Shown here: piece by piece, positions 1 to 9,276 of the stretch
Position numbering within the stretch: position 1 is the first letter of the stretch
Layout: each line of letters starts with the position of its first letter
Assembly (NCBI GenBank): GCA_000433915.1
Contig: HF993646.1
Location: 46,437-110,436 of the forward strand
Length of the DNA: 64,000 nt
From: Clostridium sp. CAG:793
GTDB lineage: Bacteria > Bacillota > Clostridia > TANB77 > CAG-508
Direction: 5' to 3'
Notes under the pieces: model-generated
The model's input: the letters and a program-made list of their open reading frames with translations, nothing else
Database searches by the model: none
Told to the model about the DNA's origin: nothing
Translations under genes and position numbers: made by a program

Positions 1-37
1 CCGGCTTTTGGCTTTGTAGGAGATGAGGCAATAGCGG

Positions 38-337
38 TTATACTGAGGCTATGCCTGCTTTAATGGATGCCTTTTTTCTCTCAAAGTGGCGGTTGTTGCG
101 TGCGATAGTCATATTGGCTATCTTTGTCTGATAGGTTTTGTAACATACCTTATAGAAGGTATCGCTATCAATTGCCTTGAGGTCACTACCGAACTTTTGG
201 CCTAGCGTTGAGTATGGAACTCCATATTTCTGTGCGATATCTTGTATCGTAGCCGTTTCGCTTTGTAGATATGCGACGGCTAGATTTAAGATAAACTCGT
301 CGGAGTACCGTCTACGTGTTGCTCTTTTTACTTCCAT
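38..337 (-). CDS. Small helix-turn-helix protein, SpoIIID-like
   Basis: A 99-residue basic protein whose centre (TIQDIAQKYGVPYSTLGQKF, about residues 31-50) reads as a helix-turn-helix. The following stretch, with a leucine/isoleucine pattern and a basic RH-x-x-R-K region, resembles the layout of the sporulation regulator SpoIIID. The first half also recalls IS3 OrfA-type HTHs, so the assignment is tentative. I chose the ATG at 337 because GGAGG sits about 9 bases upstream; an in-frame TTG at 352 would lie inside that Shine-Dalgarno. It has its own strong promoter and reads away from the nitroreductase. Base composition is visibly less AT-rich than the neighbours, which suggests separate acquisition. 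DNA binding is inferred from the motif only. Confidence 0.5.
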   Translation of the reverse strand: MEVKRATRRRYSDEFILNLAVAYLQSETATIQDIAQKYGVPYSTLGQKFGSDLKAIDSDTFYKVCYKTYQTKIANMTIARNNRHFERKKASIKAGIASV

Positions 338-371
338 TGTAATTTCCTCCAAATCAACATATTACATTTTT

Positions 372-400
372 ATTATACCAAATTAATACATAAAAGTCAA
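372..400 (-). promoter_or_regulatory. Sigma-A-type promoter of the HTH gene
   Basis: On the minus strand TTGACT (395-400) and TATAAT (372-377) are separated by 17 bases, 35 bases upstream of the ATG at 337. Confidence 0.8.
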
Positions 401-454
401 CAATTATGTAAATATAAATGGCATATAATGTTATAAGAAAATTAAAATTATACG

Positions 455-483
455 TAGACATTAAAAAATAGTAGTGATATAAT
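455..483 (+). promoter_or_regulatory. Promoter of the nitroreductase gene
   Basis: TAGACA (455-460), a 17-base spacer and TATAAT (478-483) with a TGA extended -10 just before it. It lies 77 bases upstream of the nitroreductase start. Confidence 0.7.
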
Positions 484-560
484 CATAAAAAAGACGAAAA
501 AAGAAACTTTTTAAAGATGTTAGATAGTGGTGAAAGTAAATAAATAGGAGGAATTTTATC

Positions 561-1058
561 ATGAAAGAAATTTTTGAGAGAAGAAGTGTACGTAAATATA
601 CTGATAAGGACATATCAAGTGAAGATATGGAGAAACTATTAAAGGCTGGTATGAATGCTCCGTCAGCACACAATTATAAGCCTTATGATTTAATTGCCGT
701 AAAGAATAAGGAAACTTTAAAGAAACTAGCTGATACATGTATATATTCACATATGCTTAATGAAGCAAATGCAGCAATAGTTGTTTGCTCAAGAGCAGAC
801 GATGAGAAGACTCCATATTGGCAAGCTGATTGCGGAGCTGTGACAGAAAATATACTGCTAGAAGCAACGCATTTAGGTATAGGATCTTGCTGGTTAGGAG
901 GATATCCAGACTTAGAAAAAACAGCGAAGGAAAAAGAAATATTAGGAATACCAGAAGAATATAAAGTATTCTGCGTAATTTCATTAGGCTATCCAAATGA
1001 AAATAAAAAGCCAAATGACAACTATTATCAAGAGAAAGTTCATTATGAGAAATTTTAA
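561..1058 (+). CDS. Nitroreductase family protein
   Basis: A 165-residue flavoprotein of the nitroreductase fold, expected to bind FMN and reduce nitro compounds, quinones or related substrates with NAD(P)H in the cytoplasm. The N-terminus has the family signature RRSVRKYTD (about residues 7-15), followed by NAPSAHNYKPYDL (about 32-44) and the GIGSCWLGGYP region (about 110-120), all typical of FMN-binding nitroreductases. Length is normal for the short single-domain members. The ATG is preceded by AGGAGG. The gene is monocistronic, with its own promoter and a hairpin terminator directly after the stop. The physiological substrate cannot be read from sequence. Confidence 0.85.
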   Translation: MKEIFERRSVRKYTDKDISSEDMEKLLKAGMNAPSAHNYKPYDLIAVKNKETLKKLADTCIYSHMLNEANAAIVVCSRADDEKTPYWQADCGAVTENILLEATHLGIGSCWLGGYPDLEKTAKEKEILGIPEEYKVFCVISLGYPNENKKPNDNYYQEKVHYEKF

Positions 1059-1060
1059 TA

Positions 1061-1099
1061 AAATATCCAATATGCTTTTACAGTATATTGGATATTTTT
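1061..1099 (+). terminator. Intrinsic terminator after the nitroreductase gene
   Basis: A 12-bp perfect stem (1062-1073 with 1084-1095) is followed by a short T run; it starts two bases after the stop codon. Confidence 0.8.
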
Positions 1100-1524
1100 G
1101 TATATAACTTATATAAATTTTTTATAAAAATATTTTTGAAAAAAATAAAATTTTATAAAATTCATTATATTTTATTTAAATATTTTCTTTGCTGACTTAA
1201 TGATGAATGCACATATTTATCTTATTCGTAATAAATTTTGATTAAGTATTGAAAAAGAAAATTCGTTATAATATAATAATTTCGTAAAATTAAATATTTT
1301 ATGAAATTATTGCGATTTCTATTTTTTACAATATTGATTATAACCAAAAATACAGAAAATGTGAATAGATAATTGTAAAATATTCCAAAGAAATCGAATA
1401 TTTTCTTTAATTTATGACTGAATATAACGAAATGTTATAAAAATAATAGATTAACTAAAGAAAAGATGGAAATAATAACAGAAATAAAATACTTTTTGCA
1501 ATATATTTTGAGAAAGGAAAACTG
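1100..1524. other. AT-rich intergenic region with a long hairpin
   Basis: No credible gene on either strand. It holds one 16-bp inverted repeat with a single G-U-compatible mismatch (1275-1290 with 1296-1311, loop TAAAT) that has no T tract, so it is not an obvious terminator. A TATAAT at 1267-1272 lies just before the hairpin but has no -35 at a proper distance. It may be the leader of the pilin-like genes downstream. Confidence 0.4.
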
Positions 1525-2442
1525 ATGAAGAAAAGCAAGAAACAATTAATCAAAAATGCTAAAGGAATAACTTTAGTTGCATTGGTAGTAACTATAGTAA
1601 TGATGCTGATTTTAGTAGGAATAACTATGGTGGCAGTGCTGGGTGATAACGGAGTAATTAGTAAGGCTAAGATTGCTGGTAATAAATATGAGAAGGCAGA
1701 AATTGACGAAATACAATATTTAAACGAATTATCTAATTTAATGCATAATCACATCTCGAAAGATAATAGTGAATCTAGTAATAAATATAAATTTACTATT
1801 AAATTTGAAGATAATGATAAAAATCTTATAAAATTTGAAAAGGCTATTATCTGCATTTATAGTAATGAAGAATCAGCTAAAAATAAAGACAATACCTATA
1901 TAGCCCAAATAGGAGATGGTTCTACAAATGATGAAAGTGATGAGAAAAGTGTATACCTTCAGGAGGGAATATATTGGTTGTCTTTTAAGGCTGCACCAAG
2001 TGGATATAATAAACCTAGTAATGTAACGAAAATTGAAGTTAAGTCCAATAATGAAAATACATTGGTTATAAAACTTGATAATAAATTTAAAGTTACTATA
2101 AAATATAGAGATAATAATGAGAATCCTATAAAATTCGGAAAATCGGTTATTTATATTTATAATAATGAAAACTCAGCTAAAAATGGAGACAATACCTATA
2201 TAGCCCAAATAGGGGATAAATCTATAAATAATGAAAATGATGAAGAAAGTATATATCTTCCGATAGGAACATATTGGTTATTTTTGAGGAACCCACCAGA
2301 TGGATATAATAATCTTTCAGATAAGTTGAAATTTGAGGTTACATCCAATGGCTCAAATGAAATTGTAATTCATTTGAGAACAGGGGCTATGCTTCCTACA
2401 ACTGGAGGAGGAAAATATATGGGATTTGGAATTAATAAATAA
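1525..2442 (+). CDS. Pilin-like surface protein with two SpaA/Cna-B-like repeats and C-terminal LPTTG
   Basis: A 305-residue protein. Residues 1-13 are basic, then GITLVALVVT and about 20 more hydrophobic residues form a type IV prepilin-like helix (likely cleavage after G14), but the conserved Glu at mature position 5 is Ala. Residues about 88-184 and 188-286 are two tandem copies of one beta-rich domain, each with SAK-N-DNTYIAQIGD, an acidic stretch, a YWL strand and a PxGY turn, as in SpaA/prealbumin-like (Cna-B) modules. Residues 290-294 are LPTTG, a sortase motif, but only 11 residues follow, with no membrane helix or Arg/Lys tail. The N-terminus is nearly identical in plan to that of the next gene. 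The role is probably extracellular structure; anchoring is unclear. Confidence 0.65.
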   Translation: MKKSKKQLIKNAKGITLVALVVTIVMMLILVGITMVAVLGDNGVISKAKIAGNKYEKAEIDEIQYLNELSNLMHNHISKDNSESSNKYKFTIKFEDNDKNLIKFEKAIICIYSNEESAKNKDNTYIAQIGDGSTNDESDEKSVYLQEGIYWLSFKAAPSGYNKPSNVTKIEVKSNNENTLVIKLDNKFKVTIKYRDNNENPIKFGKSVIYIYNNENSAKNGDNTYIAQIGDKSINNENDEESIYLPIGTYWLFLRNPPDGYNNLSDKLKFEVTSNGSNEIVIHLRTGAMLPTTGGGKYMGFGINK

Positions 2443-2490
2443 AAATTCGAATGTGTAATAATAAAGATAAATCGAAGGAGAAAAAGACAA

Positions 2491-3846
2491 ATGAAAAAGT
2501 CAAAAAGACATATAAGTCCGGACGAAAAAGCGATAACACTAATTGCGCTAGTTGTAACTATAGTAATCTTATTAATTCTAGCAGGAGTAACAATTACAAT
2601 GACATTGGGACAGAATGGATTGTTTATAAAAGCGCAAGCAGGCAGAAAAGAATATGAGCAAGCAGAAGTAAGAGAAGATTTAAGTATGCTAATAACACAA
2701 TATACATGGGACAAGGCATCAGAGAAGACAGACAAAAGCTTAGGAGACTATCTAAAAGATAATGGAGCAACAAGTGTAAATGTAAATGCAGATGGAACAA
2801 CATTAGAAGTAACGTATAAAGGATATACGTTTAAAGTAAACAAAGACAGTGGAAAAATAACAGGAGTAAGTAAAGGTGATAATAATGATAATCCAGTAAC
2901 ACCAACAATAAAGCCTAAAGTAGGTGAAATAGTAAGTTACACACCTGATACAGTAGAAAACTATAACTTAAGTGCAGAAAAAAGTGGAGATAGTAATGTA
3001 CAAACTATAGATAACATGTATGATCCAACAACGTGGAAAGTTATGGAGGTTGATAAAAATGGTAACATAACAAAATTATTTGGAGTACCAAATGGAAAAC
3101 AATCAATGATAAATTTTTATGGATCAGTAGGATACAATAATGGGGTATATTTATTAAATGACATATGTGCTAAAAGATATAAAAATACAAGCTTAGGAGC
3201 AACAGCAAAGCACTTAGCAATAGAAGATATAGAATTAAAGATGAATGAAGATGGAATCACAGCTAGAAACAGTTATGGTTCAATAAAATATGGAACAACT
3301 AAAAAATATCCGGGAGATTACATGCAATATCCAGCAGTATATGCGAAAGAAAAGTATTCAGGAATTAATGTAAGTGATGTTACAGACGGGACGCAAGTTG
3401 TAACTGGGACAGTGGATTCAGCAGCACAAGAAAAAATGAATCCAAATGGAAAAATGCAAAGTGATAATGTGTATTCATTATTACCAACTACATCAGAAAC
3501 AATAGGAGAAAAAGTAACGAATTTGACATGCACGCAGTTGTATTATGGATTTGGTGAAACTACTCCTAGTTCATATTTTAGTGATATGGATTTTTATAGC
3601 ATGATATTTGGAACAGGAACTTATTTCTGGATTGCTTCTCGCTATACTAATTGTGACTCTTCTGATGCATCTTGGGGACTACGCTTTATAAGTAGTAAAA
3701 AATTATATGGTCTTTATATGTTTGATTCAGAAGGCTATAAAGAATTGATAAATGGTCGTCTTGCACCTGTAGTTACATTTGACTCAGCTGTTCAAATTAA
3801 AAACGGAACTGGTACAACTGAAGATCCATATATAATAGGAAAATGA
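2491..3846 (+). CDS. Pilin-like protein with C-terminal DUF6273-like domain
   Basis: A 451-residue protein sharing the N-terminal signal type of the preceding gene: a basic start, then AITLIALVVTIVILLILAGV (residues 14-33) and LGQNGLFIKAQ. About residues 120-150 give a lysine-rich linker (NPVTPTIKPKVGE). The C-terminal part contains TTWKVMEVDKNGN and, from about residue 379, FWIASR, WGLRF and GRLAPVV, the pattern of DUF6273/C-type-lectin-like domains found at the ends of clostridial pilin-like proteins. Codon use changes near position 3540: CGC and CGT arginine codons and T-ending codons appear there, unlike the A-rich first two thirds. The start has a good AAGGAG. Function is probably as a surface or pilus component; ligand unknown. 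Confidence 0.6.
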   Translation: MKKSKRHISPDEKAITLIALVVTIVILLILAGVTITMTLGQNGLFIKAQAGRKEYEQAEVREDLSMLITQYTWDKASEKTDKSLGDYLKDNGATSVNVNADGTTLEVTYKGYTFKVNKDSGKITGVSKGDNNDNPVTPTIKPKVGEIVSYTPDTVENYNLSAEKSGDSNVQTIDNMYDPTTWKVMEVDKNGNITKLFGVPNGKQSMINFYGSVGYNNGVYLLNDICAKRYKNTSLGATAKHLAIEDIELKMNEDGITARNSYGSIKYGTTKKYPGDYMQYPAVYAKEKYSGINVSDVTDGTQVVTGTVDSAAQEKMNPNGKMQSDNVYSLLPTTSETIGEKVTNLTCTQLYYGFGETTPSSYFSDMDFYSMIFGTGTYFWIASRYTNCDSSDASWGLRFISSKKLYGLYMFDSEGYKELINGRLAPVVTFDSAVQIKNGTGTTEDPYIIGK

Positions 3847-3935
3847 TGAGCTTGTCGAGGATAGTGTGTAAATTTTTTTGAAAAAATACGACCAATAGGC
3901 ATTAGGCCTGAGATATAATTATTAATAATATAAAA

Positions 3936-3978
3936 TAAAAAGCTTTAATAGAATTAAATTTCTGTTGAAGCTTTTTTA
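3936..3978 (+). terminator. Intrinsic terminator after the pilin-like pair
   Basis: AAAAAGCTT and the following bases (3937-3953) pair, with a few G-U pairs, to 3958-3976; the right arm ends in a run of T. Confidence 0.75.
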
Positions 3979-4114
3979 CTTTAAACAATTTGTAATTTTT
4001 TGTCTGAAAATATTGTAAATTTTATAGCTTTTTATATCTAATTATGATATAGTGTAAAAGAAAAAAGGTTTATAGGTATCCATAAAACCTAAATAAACAA
4101 ATAGGACAAATATT

Positions 4115-5515
4115 GTGAAAGCACTTGTTAAGACGAGAAAAGATATAACAGTCAAATTGGCTAAAGCTGTAATGATATTAGCATTTCTAATATACGCTAT
4201 ATACAGTGTAATATATGCAATTCAAGTAAGAGGAAATGTACGATGCTTCGGTGTATCATTTTTATACCAAGAAGGATTTGCACAAGAACAAAAAAGTGCA
4301 AATGTGTTATTATTTGTGGGATTTATAATAATTTCAGTAGCGTCATATCTAATAATAACATTTAAAGATACATCGCAAACAAAATCAGATATTAAGAAAT
4401 CGTGTATATTTATTGCAATAATTGCGATTCTGTCAGGTTTGATTTTGCCGAATAATAGCTCTGATGTATATTATTATATAGCTGCCGGAAGAATAGATTC
4501 AATGTATGGATATAATATGTATGAAAATAATTTCGATAAAGTACAGGCCGGTATTCAAGAAGATGATATTATAAAAAATGCACCAGGAATAAAGCACAAA
4601 TTTATATATGGAGTAATTTGGGCTGAAATTTGCAGAGCAATAGGTGCAATACCAACTAATTCGGAAGTCGTACTTATATATATATTCAAAATGTGTAACA
4701 TAATTGTACATTTAATTAATGCGTATTTAATATATAAAATATCTAAAAATAAGAAATTAATGTATCTATATGCATTAAATCCATTAGTATTATTCGAAGG
4801 AATTATAAATTGTCATAATGATATATTTTTAATATTGTGTGTGCTATTAGCTGTGTATTTAAAGAAAAAAGACAAAATTGGATTAGCAACCTTATGCATC
4901 ACATGTGGTACTTTAATAAAATACACTCCAATAATAGTGCTACCATACATTTTTAGTGATAAGAAATTTAAAGAAAAATTAAAATATGTAGCTGAATTTG
5001 CAGTGGTATTTGTTTTAGCAAATTGGCTTGTAACAGGAGATATTACAAAGATATTAAGTGTAATGGATCAAACAGGAAGATTTGCAAATTCAATGTATTT
5101 ACAATTAGTATTATTAGACGTTCCATGGAACATAATAGATGTAGTAACATTAACTGGAAAGGTTATTTTCTGTATTATATTTGGATATGCAGTGCTTAGC
5201 AAACATGGCAAAAGTGGGAGAACATATTTGTATTTGCTAATGGCTTTTATAGTCCTAGCAATCACAAATTTTAGAGCTTGGTATATTTTATGGTTATTTG
5301 GACTTATAACAGAAGTACAAGGAAAAGATATTGAGAGACTAGTTGTACTAAGTATTATAATTGAATTTTCTAATTATGTTATATATTATTTTGGTGAATC
5401 GTATGTATATGGAGGATTCTACTTTTTCTCCGTAGTTGTGTATTGCGGAATTTATCTGATTGCATCAGAATATCTTGAACAAAAAAGCAAAAGAAAGAAG
5501 GAAATTACTAAATGA
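4115..5515 (+). CDS. Polytopic GT-C glycosyltransferase, mannosyltransferase-like
   Basis: A 466-residue integral membrane protein with about ten to twelve hydrophobic segments. The loop after the third helix carries NNSSDVYYYIAAGR (about residues 113-126), and a later one NPLVLFEGIINCHNDIF. These match the polyprenyl-phosphate-dependent GT-C families (DUF2029/MptA-B-like alpha-mannosyltransferases), where the acidic residue of the first outer loop is catalytic. It probably moves a sugar from a lipid-linked donor to an envelope acceptor outside the membrane. I take the GTG at 4115, eight bases after AGGA. The stop overlaps the polA start in ATGA, so the two are probably co-transcribed. The sugar and acceptor cannot be deduced. 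Confidence 0.65.
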   Translation: MKALVKTRKDITVKLAKAVMILAFLIYAIYSVIYAIQVRGNVRCFGVSFLYQEGFAQEQKSANVLLFVGFIIISVASYLIITFKDTSQTKSDIKKSCIFIAIIAILSGLILPNNSSDVYYYIAAGRIDSMYGYNMYENNFDKVQAGIQEDDIIKNAPGIKHKFIYGVIWAEICRAIGAIPTNSEVVLIYIFKMCNIIVHLINAYLIYKISKNKKLMYLYALNPLVLFEGIINCHNDIFLILCVLLAVYLKKKDKIGLATLCITCGTLIKYTPIIVLPYIFSDKKFKEKLKYVAEFAVVFVLANWLVTGDITKILSVMDQTGRFANSMYLQLVLLDVPWNIIDVVTLTGKVIFCIIFGYAVLSKHGKSGRTYLYLLMAFIVLAITNFRAWYILWLFGLITEVQGKDIERLVVLSIIIEFSNYVIYYFGESYVYGGFYFFSVVVYCGIYLIASEYLEQKSKRKKEITK

Positions 5516-8178
5516 AGAAATTACTACTTATAGATGGAAATTCTATAATGAATAGAGCATTTTATGGAATAATGGGAAATAAAATGCTTACAACTGATGA
5601 TGGTAAATATACTAATGCACTTTATGGATTTCTAGCAATTTTATTTAAGAATATGGAGGAAGTTAAGCCTGATTATATTTTAGTCGCTTTTGATTCAAAA
5701 ACGGCAGCAGATGTTAGAAAAAAAGTGTATGACGGATATAAGAAAAGCAGACATAAGATGCCAGAGGAATTAGCTCAGCAGATGCCAGAGATAAAAGAGA
5801 TTTTGAAAGAAATGAATATAACATATTTAGAAATGGCTGATTATGAAGGCGACGATATTCTTGGCTCTGCTGCAAAACAGTTATCTAGTGATGATGTTCA
5901 GGCAGTGCTTTTATCAGGAGATAGAGATTTATTTCAATTAGTTGATCATAATATAACAATGAGAATTCCTAGAACCAAAATGGGAAAAACGGAAACTGAG
6001 ATTTATGATGAATCTAAAATTATTGAAGAATATGGATTGTCGCCATGTGGATTAATAGAACTTAAAGCTTTAATGGGAGATTCATCAGATGAAATACCAG
6101 GAGTTCCAGGAGTTGGACCTAAAACAGCTACTGAATTGCTAAAAAAATATGGAACAATTGAGAATTTATATAATGAAGTATCTAAAGAAGAGAATGCAAA
6201 AGAATTTAAACCAAAGTTACGATTAAACTTAATTGAAAATAAAGATTTAGCTTTCATTTCAAAAGATATAGGAACAATAAATATTAATGCTCCATTAGGA
6301 CTAACACTTGATGATTTAAAAGTAAAAGAATGGAATAATAAAGAGATTCTTAGATTATTTAAATATTATAGATTTAATAGATATATTGATAGATTTCATT
6401 TAAATGAAGGTATAACAGTAGAAGAGCCAGAAGATGATAAATGGAATGTAGATGTTGTTATAAAAGATAAGATTGCAGACATTAAAATATCTGACAATAA
6501 AATGATATATTATCTTGAAACAGCAGAGGATAAAGATTCTAATAAAATTATTAAGAAGAAAATAATTGGAATTGGTATATTAGAAAATGACAAAACAGCT
6601 TATGTGCAGAATCCTAGCATGGAAGAGCTTAAAGAAATATTTGAAAATAAAGAGATTGCTAAGATTGGCTATAAGTTAAGTGAAGATTATGTATTGTTTC
6701 GTGAAAATGGAATAAAAATGAATAATATCATATATGATGTAGAAGTAGCTGGATATGATATAAATCCAAGCAATGTAAAGCATAAGCTACAAGAGATAGC
6801 CCTTCAATATCTTGATAAAGATATACAGGAATTAATTCCTGAAAAACAGATGAATTTATTTGAAAAAAACGAAGAAAATAAATCAGAAATTGGAGTGTAT
6901 GTAACAGCAATAAGCAAATTGTATGATATAACAAAAAAGAAACTTGAAGAAGAAGGTGCATATACTTTATTCTGCAACATTGAGATTCCACTTATTACTG
7001 TGCTTGGAGAGATTCAGTATAATGGAATGTTGGTTGACAAAAATGAGCTAATAAGTTTCGGAAATGAATTAAAAGGACAATTAGCAGAATTAACAAAGGA
7101 AATCTATGAATTAGCAGGAGAAGAATTTAATATAAACTCAACTCAACAATTAGGAACTATACTATTTGAAAAAATGGGATTACCAGCACCTAAAAAGAAC
7201 AAAAAAGGTTACAGTACAGATGTTGATACTCTTGAAAAATTAAGGTTGGCAAGCCCTATAATAGAAAAAATATTAAATTACAGAACTTTGACTAAACTAA
7301 ATTCGACTTATGTTGAAGGACTTATTCCATATATAAATCCAGTAACAGGAAGAATACATTCATATTTTCATCAAACTATAACTGCAACAGGAAGGATAAG
7401 TTCGGCAGAGCCAAACTTACAAAATATTCCTAGCCGTGAAGAATTAGGAAGAAATATAAAAAAGGCTTTTAAGCCAAAGGATGGATATGTATACATTGAT
7501 GCTGATTATTCTCAGATTGAATTAAGAGTGTTATCACACATGGCTCATGATGAGAACATGATGAAAGCATTTAGAAATGATGAAGATATCCATAGAGAAG
7601 TTGCTTCTAAAGTATTTAATGTACCATTTGAGGAAGTAACTAAAGAACAAAGATCACGTGCTAAGGCTGTAAACTTCGGAATAGTATATGGAATTACTGA
7701 TTTTGGATTGGCAGCACAGATTGGTTGCTCAAGAAAACAAGCGAAAGAGTATATTGAGAATTATTTGGATAAATATGAAGGTATACGAACATATATGGAA
7801 AAGGTTACGTCAGATGCAAAGGAAAATGGATATGTTCAGACTTTGTTTGGAAGAAGGAGATACATCCCAGAACTTAAGTCAAGCAATTATATGGTTCGAG
7901 AATTTGGAAAAAGGGCTGCTATGAATACTCCTATACAAGGAACAGCAGCAGACATAATGAAAATTGCTATGAATAATGTCTATGCTAAAATACAAGAAGA
8001 AAAATTAGATGCGATGATTATTTTGCAGGTACATGATGAGCTTATCTTAGAGGTTAAAGAAAGCGAGAAAGAGAAAGCTAAAGAGATTTTAAAACAATGC
8101 ATGGAGCAGGCTACAAAGTTAGATATACCATTAAAAGTAGAAATGACGGAAGCAAAAAGCTGGTATGAGGCTAAATAA
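5512..8178 (+). CDS. polA: DNA polymerase I
   Basis: An 888-residue family A polymerase for Okazaki fragment maturation and repair. The 5'-3' exonuclease occupies about residues 1-290 (GDDILGSA, SGDRDLFQL, and the helix-hairpin GVPGVGPKTA near 197). The middle domain keeps the 3'-5' exonuclease fold, but the first motif reads YYLETA instead of FDTET, so proofreading is probably lost, as in Bacillus and Thermus enzymes. The polymerase domain shows motif A DADYSQIELR (about 662-671), motif B RAKAVNFGIVYG and motif C VHDEL (about 840-844). Length is normal. It overlaps the upstream membrane glycosyltransferase by four bases and is followed at 32 bases by a lytic transglycosylase gene. Confidence 0.97.
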   Translation: MKKLLLIDGNSIMNRAFYGIMGNKMLTTDDGKYTNALYGFLAILFKNMEEVKPDYILVAFDSKTAADVRKKVYDGYKKSRHKMPEELAQQMPEIKEILKEMNITYLEMADYEGDDILGSAAKQLSSDDVQAVLLSGDRDLFQLVDHNITMRIPRTKMGKTETEIYDESKIIEEYGLSPCGLIELKALMGDSSDEIPGVPGVGPKTATELLKKYGTIENLYNEVSKEENAKEFKPKLRLNLIENKDLAFISKDIGTININAPLGLTLDDLKVKEWNNKEILRLFKYYRFNRYIDRFHLNEGITVEEPEDDKWNVDVVIKDKIADIKISDNKMIYYLETAEDKDSNKIIKKKIIGIGILENDKTAYVQNPSMEELKEIFENKEIAKIGYKLSEDYVLFRENGIKMNNIIYDVEVAGYDINPSNVKHKLQEIALQYLDKDIQELIPEKQMNLFEKNEENKSEIGVYVTAISKLYDITKKKLEEEGAYTLFCNIEIPLITVLGEIQYNGMLVDKNELISFGNELKGQLAELTKEIYELAGEEFNINSTQQLGTILFEKMGLPAPKKNKKGYSTDVDTLEKLRLASPIIEKILNYRTLTKLNSTYVEGLIPYINPVTGRIHSYFHQTITATGRISSAEPNLQNIPSREELGRNIKKAFKPKDGYVYIDADYSQIELRVLSHMAHDENMMKAFRNDEDIHREVASKVFNVPFEEVTKEQRSRAKAVNFGIVYGITDFGLAAQIGCSRKQAKEYIENYLDKYEGIRTYMEKVTSDAKENGYVQTLFGRRRYIPELKSSNYMVREFGKRAAMNTPIQGTAADIMKIAMNNVYAKIQEEKLDAMIILQVHDELILEVKESEKEKAKEILKQCMEQATKLDIPLKVEMTEAKSWYEAK

Positions 8179-8210
8179 TCATTTGATAAAGGAAAGGATT
8201 TGAGCTAAGA

Positions 8211-8756
8211 ATGAAAAAAGCTATAATAGTGATTATAGTTGCAATAATAGCTTTAATAATAATACTAAATTCAAAAAATATTTTAAAATTAATATATAAA
8301 ACAAATTATAGTGAGTATGTTGAGAAATATGCACAGGAAAATGATATTGATCCGCTCTTAATATATGCAATAATAAAAGCAGAAAGTAATTTTAATGAGC
8401 TTGCAGAATCTAATAGAGGAGCGTGCGGACTGATGCAACTGATGGATTCAACAGCCCGTGAGGTTGCTACTAATACTGCTATTGAATATGAAACAGGAAA
8501 TACTTTGTATAATCCAGAAAAAAACATTGCATTAGGAGTAAAATATTTTGCAGATCTTAAATCGCAACTAAAATATACGCAGGTAGCTTTAGCGGCATAT
8601 AATGCGGGAATTGGAAATGTAACTAAATGGATTGAAAATGGTACAATAAAGGCAGATGGCAGTGACATTGAGAATATACCATTTAAAGAAACGAACATAT
8701 ATGTAAGAAAAATTTTAAAAGACTACAAAATCTATCAAAAGTTATATGAAGAATAA
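8211..8756 (+). CDS. Lytic transglycosylase, SLT family
   Basis: A 181-residue exported peptidoglycan-cleaving enzyme. Residues 4-22 form one N-terminal membrane helix (signal anchor). The rest is a single SLT domain: IDPLLIYAIIKAESNFN contains the catalytic glutamate, GACGLMQLM is the second motif, and AALAAYNAG-type sequence (VALAAYNAGIGNV) is the third. It is expected to cut the MurNAc-GlcNAc bond with formation of 1,6-anhydroMurNAc outside the membrane. Family members of this minimal type are about this long. It lies 32 bases after polA with a GGAAAGGA ribosome site and probably shares its transcript. Confidence 0.9.
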   Translation: MKKAIIVIIVAIIALIIILNSKNILKLIYKTNYSEYVEKYAQENDIDPLLIYAIIKAESNFNELAESNRGACGLMQLMDSTAREVATNTAIEYETGNTLYNPEKNIALGVKYFADLKSQLKYTQVALAAYNAGIGNVTKWIENGTIKADGSDIENIPFKETNIYVRKILKDYKIYQKLYEE

Positions 8757-8798
8757 TTTTAAGGTAATCAAATTGTAAAAATAAAATCAAAAAATGTA

Positions 8799-8827
8799 TT
8801 GATAAAAATTCTAAATTAGTATATCAT
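8799..8827 (+). promoter_or_regulatory. Promoter of the DUF1292 gene
   Basis: TTGATA (8799-8804) and TATCAT (8822-8827) with a 17-base spacer, 49 bases before the ATG. Confidence 0.65.
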
Positions 8828-8876
8828 AATGTTAGTAATAAAATTATTACGTAATAATAGGAAGGAGACCAATAAT

Positions 8877-9206
8877 ATGGATAATGAAAATAATGTAAAC
8901 AATGAAAATGAGGAATTAGATAACAACATCGTAACACTTAAAGATGAAGATGGAAATGACATAAACTTTGAATTTCTTGATATGATTGAATTTGAAGGAG
9001 AAAATTATGTAATATTATTACCAGCAGAGGAAACAGATGATGAGGAATCTGATGAAGTTGTAATATTAAAAGAAGAAAAAGATGCTGAAGGCGTTGGAGA
9101 AGACGAAGAATCTTATGTAAGTGTTGATGACGAAGAGGTTCTTAACAAAGTATTCGATATATTCAAAGATAAATTCAAAGATGAATTCAATTTTGTAGAA
9201 GAATAA
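8877..9206 (+). CDS. DUF1292 family acidic protein
   Basis: A 109-residue, very acidic protein. The core IVTLKDEDGNDINFEFLDMIEFEGENYVILLPAE is the DUF1292 (YrzB-like) signature; members are small cytoplasmic proteins of unknown function, widespread in Firmicutes. The tail is rich in Asp/Glu and ends in a helix with KDKFKDEFNF. I prefer the ATG at 8877, which has GAAGGAG in place, to an earlier in-frame start at 8829 that has no ribosome site and lies just after the -10 box. It has its own promoter and a terminator, so it is a single-gene unit. No function is claimed. Confidence 0.85.
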   Translation: MDNENNVNNENEELDNNIVTLKDEDGNDINFEFLDMIEFEGENYVILLPAEETDDEESDEVVILKEEKDAEGVGEDEESYVSVDDEEVLNKVFDIFKDKFKDEFNFVEE

Positions 9207-9222
9207 TTAAATAAATTTTAAG

Positions 9223-9252
9223 AAAAACCTTTTGCAAGACAAAAGGTTTTTT
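9223..9252 (+). terminator. Intrinsic terminator after the DUF1292 gene
   Basis: AAAACCTTTT pairs with AAAAGGTTTT across a 7-base loop, followed by T residues. Confidence 0.85.
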
Positions 9253-9276
9253 ATAACTTGAAAGGGAGAGAATAAA

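Noticed and set aside
3540..3846. Diversity-generating retroelement variable region
   Set aside because: The domain resembles such targets, but there is no reverse transcriptase or template repeat in the window, so it is not called.
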